This document shows, one piece after another, positions 14,351 to 16,894 of a DNA stretch of 16,894 nt; the stretch's first letter is position 1, and every line of letters begins with the position of its first letter. The position numbers and the translations under genes were made by a program. This DNA comes from Bathymodiolus azoricus thioautotrophic gill symbiont. Lineage in GTDB: Bacteria; Pseudomonadota; Gammaproteobacteria; PS1; Pseudothioglobaceae. The stretch covers positions 1-16,894 of the forward strand of contig NZ_CDSC02000065.1 of assembly GCF_001298715.1 (NCBI RefSeq), written 5' to 3'. Under the pieces are notes generated by a model. It was given only the letters and a program-made list of their open reading frames with translations, was not told the origin of the DNA and ran no database searches.

Positions 14351-15118
14351 ATGAAAAATACAATCAAACTAACTATAATACTATTACTATCAACCTTGTC
14401 ACTTAGCGGTTGCTTTTGGAGTGATAAGGAAAAAAGAGAATCTATTACAAAGGGTTGGTCGCCTAAAACTTTTTTTCAACAAGCAAAAAATTCCGACTCA
14501 ACAGAAGAATCTATTGAATTATTTGAACAACTACAAGCCGCCTACCCTGGTTCTAAGTATGCATTGCAGTCTAAATTAGAGGTTGCTTACCGACTTTATA
14601 AAAATGAAGATTATAATGCAGCAATTTTACGCCTTAATGACTATATTAAGCTTTATCCTGAGCACTTTTCAACGCCATATGCTTATTACCTTCGTGGTGT
14701 TATTTCAGAAGATAAATCTCGCTCTATCTTAGATAATTACCTGACTGACAACGCTCAGCGTGATGTGAAATCAGTGCGCAATGCATTCAACTACTACATG
14801 GCTTTAATTGACAAATTCCCTAACACTGAATACACCGAAGAAGCAAAAACACGGCTAATTATTTTGAGAAATATTCTTGCTAGACATGAGTTGTTCGTTG
14901 CTATTTATTACACCAAAAGAGAGGCGAATATTGCCGCTATTAACCGTGCCAAATTCATTATTGAAAAATATCCAAATACACCGTCAGTCCCTGCGGCATT
15001 GCATTTAATGGCACGCAACTATGATAGTGTTGGTATGGATAGGTTAGCAAAAGATACGCGCCGTGTCTTAAAGAAAAGCTACCCCCTATATGAACCACAT
15101 TACACTTTAGATGGTTAA
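14351..15118 (+). CDS. bamD: Outer-membrane assembly lipoprotein BamD
   Basis: BamD is the essential lipoprotein of the BAM complex, which folds beta-barrel proteins into the outer membrane together with BamA. The 255-residue product has a lipoprotein signal with lipobox LSGC (Cys21, +2 Phe, so outer-membrane sorting). A run of TPR-like helical repeats follows: SPKTFFQQAKNS, SIELFEQLQAAYPGSKYALQ, ILRLNDYIKLYPEHFSTPYA, YYMALIDKFPNTEYTEEAKT and RAKFIIEKYPNTPSVPAALH. The 'YP.S.YA' and 'HP/YP...YA.YLRG' segments are characteristic of BamD (ComL/YfiO), and the length is typical (about 245-270). No Shine-Dalgarno sequence is evident before the ATG. It is divergent from spoT and followed after 47 nt by the MFS gene. 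Confidence 0.95.
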   Translation: MKNTIKLTIILLLSTLSLSGCFWSDKEKRESITKGWSPKTFFQQAKNSDSTEESIELFEQLQAAYPGSKYALQSKLEVAYRLYKNEDYNAAILRLNDYIKLYPEHFSTPYAYYLRGVISEDKSRSILDNYLTDNAQRDVKSVRNAFNYYMALIDKFPNTEYTEEAKTRLIILRNILARHELFVAIYYTKREANIAAINRAKFIIEKYPNTPSVPAALHLMARNYDSVGMDRLAKDTRRVLKKSYPLYEPHYTLDG

Positions 15119-15165
15119 TGTGGGTACTTTTCATATATTTAGATTAAGTTAAGGTTGGGTTTGGC

Positions 15166-16329
15166 ATGACTAAACAAGAGCGCTTCTTTGCGCTTAAAAT
15201 CTCATCCATTATGGCAACTCGGCTATTTGGGTTATTTATGATATTTCCGGTATTCTCAGTGTATGCCGTGCAATATGAGAACACTACGCCTTATTTGATT
15301 GGCCTGGCAATTGGCATTTACGGCTTAACACAAGCACTGTTACAAATTCCATTTGGTTATCTATCTGATCAGTTTGGTCGTAAGCCATTACTTGTTGTCG
15401 GATTGGTTTTTTTCTTTATCGGTAGCGTGGTGGCCGCCAACTCTACCGATATTATTCATGTAGTGATTGGTAGAGCATTGCAAGGTAGTGGTGCTATTTC
15501 TGCAGTATTGATGGCTTTCTTGGCGGATTTTGTTGCTGAAGACCAACGCTCTAAAGCAAATGCCTTTGTAGGAATGCAAATTGGACTGGCATTTATGCTT
15601 TCACTACTAATTGGACCACTAATCACGATAAATTTAGGCATTTCAGGGCTTTTTTGGGTAATTGCTGGCTTGTCTATCGTCGCATTGATAATCGTTGCCA
15701 CATTGCCATATGTTAAGCCACATGCACAATACTCACTGTCCATACCCAACATTAAGCAAGTATTAACCGCTAAATTGCTTAAATTAGATTTTAGTATCTT
15801 TACGCTACACTTAATTCTTACTTGTACTTTTATCGTCATGCCAGTGTTGCTAGTGGAAAACAACATTGTTGCCACTGACTTGAAAGACAATTGGAGTATC
15901 TATTTACCAGTAATGCTGTTATCTTTTGTTGGTATGTTGCCAATCATTATCTTGGCTGAAAAATTTAAAAAACATAAGATCATGATTCTTACTGCGATTA
16001 CGATAATGGCTGTTAGCCAAATCCTGTTTTATCAAACCACATTAACTTATACCACATTCTTGGTTTTGCTAACGCTGTTTTTTATTGCCTTTAATGCGAT
16101 GGAAGCAATGTTACCCTCACTTATATCCAAAATTGCAACAAAGGATAAGCGTGGCTTAGCAATGGGGTTGTACTCCACTTCACAGTTTTTAGGTGCGTTC
16201 GTTGGCGGTGTATTTGGCGGGTGGATTTACAACATATATGATTTAAATAGTGTATTCTTACTCACCACATTGATGGCAATAATTTGGCTGGGTGTTATGC
16301 TCACCATGAAACAACAAAAAACCTTATAG
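15166..16329 (+). CDS. Major facilitator superfamily transporter, YajR-like
   Basis: This is an inner-membrane MFS protein of 387 residues with about twelve predicted membrane segments. The motif A loop between helices 2 and 3 is [11 protein letters not shown] (64-74). The N-terminal half closely resembles E. coli Yaj[37 protein letters not shown] and [20 protein letters not shown]. Unlike E. coli YajR (about 450 residues) it ends soon after helix 12 (MKQQKTL) and lacks the C-terminal soluble YAM domain. The substrate is unknown; YajR-type proteins are presumed proton-driven efflux carriers. The stop codon at 16327-16329 overlaps the ribosome site of ssb, 10 nt before its ATG, so the two are likely cotranscribed. 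An MFS gene next to ssb is a common gammaproteobacterial arrangement. Confidence 0.9.
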   Translation: MTKQERFFALKISSIMATRLFGLFMIFPVFSVYAVQYENTTPYLIGLAIGIYGLTQALLQIPFGYLSDQFGRKPLLVVGLVFFFIGSVVAANSTDIIHVVIGRALQGSGAISAVLMAFLADFVAEDQRSKANAFVGMQIGLAFMLSLLIGPLITINLGISGLFWVIAGLSIVALIIVATLPYVKPHAQYSLSIPNIKQVLTAKLLKLDFSIFTLHLILTCTFIVMPVLLVENNIVATDLKDNWSIYLPVMLLSFVGMLPIIILAEKFKKHKIMILTAITIMAVSQILFYQTTLTYTTFLVLLTLFFIAFNAMEAMLPSLISKIATKDKRGLAMGLYSTSQFLGAFVGGVFGGWIYNIYDLNSVFLLTTLMAIIWLGVMLTMKQQKTL

Positions 16330-16339
16330 GAGAAACGAT

Positions 16340-16825
16340 ATGGCAGGTATTAACAAAGTAATTTTAGTCGGTAATTTAGGTGCAAAACCAGAAGTAAAAT
16401 ACGGCTCAACTGGTAACGCAATGACTAATTTATCAGTGGCAACAAGTGAATCTTGGACGGATAAAAATACAGGTCAAAAACAGGAAAGGACTGAGTGGCA
16501 CCGTGTGAGTTTATTCGGAAAATTAGCGGAAATTGCTGGTCAATACTTGGATAAAGGCTCTAAAGTCTATGTGGAAGGAAGATTACAAACGCGTAAATGG
16601 CAAGACCAATCAGGTGCTGATCGTTATACGACTGAAGTTGTTGTATCAGGCTTTAATGGTACTTTGCAAATGTTAGACCGCCGTGATAATGCAGGTGCTG
16701 GTGCGCCAGCACCGCAGCAAGCCACTCCCGCTTCTGTTGCACCTGTACAACAACAAGCTCAAGTTGCTATTGATCCTATCACACCTGTTGACAACGGTGG
16801 TTTTGACGATGACATTCCATTCTAG
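16340..16825 (+). CDS. ssb: Single-stranded DNA-binding protein SSB
   Basis: SSB coats single-stranded DNA in replication, repair and recombination and recruits partner proteins. The N-terminal OB fold (residues about 1-112) has the standard features [66 protein letters not shown] and [11 protein letters not shown] proline-, alanine- and glutamine-rich disordered linker (about 118-150) leads to the acidic C-terminal tip DDDIPF, the docking peptide for SSB partners. At 161 residues the length is normal. A good Shine-Dalgarno AGGAG (16328-16332) lies 7 nt before ATG and overlaps the stop of the MFS gene. Confidence 0.97.
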   Translation: MAGINKVILVGNLGAKPEVKYGSTGNAMTNLSVATSESWTDKNTGQKQERTEWHRVSLFGKLAEIAGQYLDKGSKVYVEGRLQTRKWQDQSGADRYTTEVVVSGFNGTLQMLDRRDNAGAGAPAPQQATPASVAPVQQQAQVAIDPITPVDNGGFDDDIPF

Positions 16826-16878
16826 GCACCAAAGAGTATTTACAAATCTTGATGAAATTTTGTAAACATTCTTAAACT

Positions 16879-16894
16879 AAAAAAAGCCCGCTAA
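16879..16894 (+). terminator. Probable start of an intrinsic terminator after ssb, cut by the window end
   Basis: A run of seven A residues followed by GCCCGC and TAA ends the window. This is the usual left arm of a GC-rich bidirectional terminator (A run, GC stem, short loop). The right arm would lie beyond position 16894, so the call cannot be confirmed. A weaker AT-only inverted repeat TTTACAAA/TTTGTAAA (16839-16846 and 16859-16866) precedes it. Confidence 0.35.

Noticed and set aside
15456..15890. Minus-strand frame of 144 codons inside the MFS gene
   Set aside because: It is the antisense shadow of a membrane protein gene whose own frame carries clear MFS motifs.

Overview
The window is about 17 kb of an AT-rich gammaproteobacterial chromosome. 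The gene content is mostly housekeeping: haem, NAD and folate biosynthesis, the Tol-Pal and BAM envelope machinery, the stringent response and single-strand DNA binding. A complete polar amino-acid ABC importer and an intact complement of envelope genes fit a free-living or lightly reduced marine lineage such as the sulfur-oxidising SUP05/Thioglobus group. That placement is inferred from base composition and protein character and was not checked by a search. No prophage, CRISPR array, rRNA or tRNA was seen.

Layout. Positions 159-1485 (minus) hold a thioredoxin gene followed by hemH, joined by an ATGA overlap; the thioredoxin frame is broken by one missing base. Positions 1670-6367 (minus) hold an aapJ-aapQ-aapM-aapP amino-acid importer with a hairpin terminator between aapJ and aapQ. 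A small lysine-rich protein with a C-terminal winged helix is appended 6 nt after aapP. Divergently, 6645-8519 (plus) encodes a glutamine-dependent NAD+ synthetase that carries a complete-looking Cro/CI-type helix-turn-helix protein fused to its N terminus. A dyad symmetry overlaps its putative promoter. Positions 8597-11977 (minus) form a tight iscX-tolB-pal-pabB run. Positions 12025-12110 contain a nested inverted repeat that may be a decayed insertion-sequence end. Positions 12161-14260 (minus) encode bifunctional SpoT/Rel. A short divergent promoter region separates it from bamD, a YajR-like MFS transporter and ssb on the plus strand (14351-16825). A probable terminator is cut by the window end.

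The most interesting item is the HTH-NadE fusion. It joins a DNA-binding module to an enzyme of NAD synthesis, as NadR does with a different enzyme, and a perfect 8+8 bp inverted repeat lies over its own putative -10 box. This suggests a self-regulating NAD synthetase. Secondary items are the frameshifted thioredoxin, the orphan winged-helix protein in the transporter operon, iscX separated from the isc genes and overlapping tolB, and a twin-palindrome divergent promoter between spoT and bamD.
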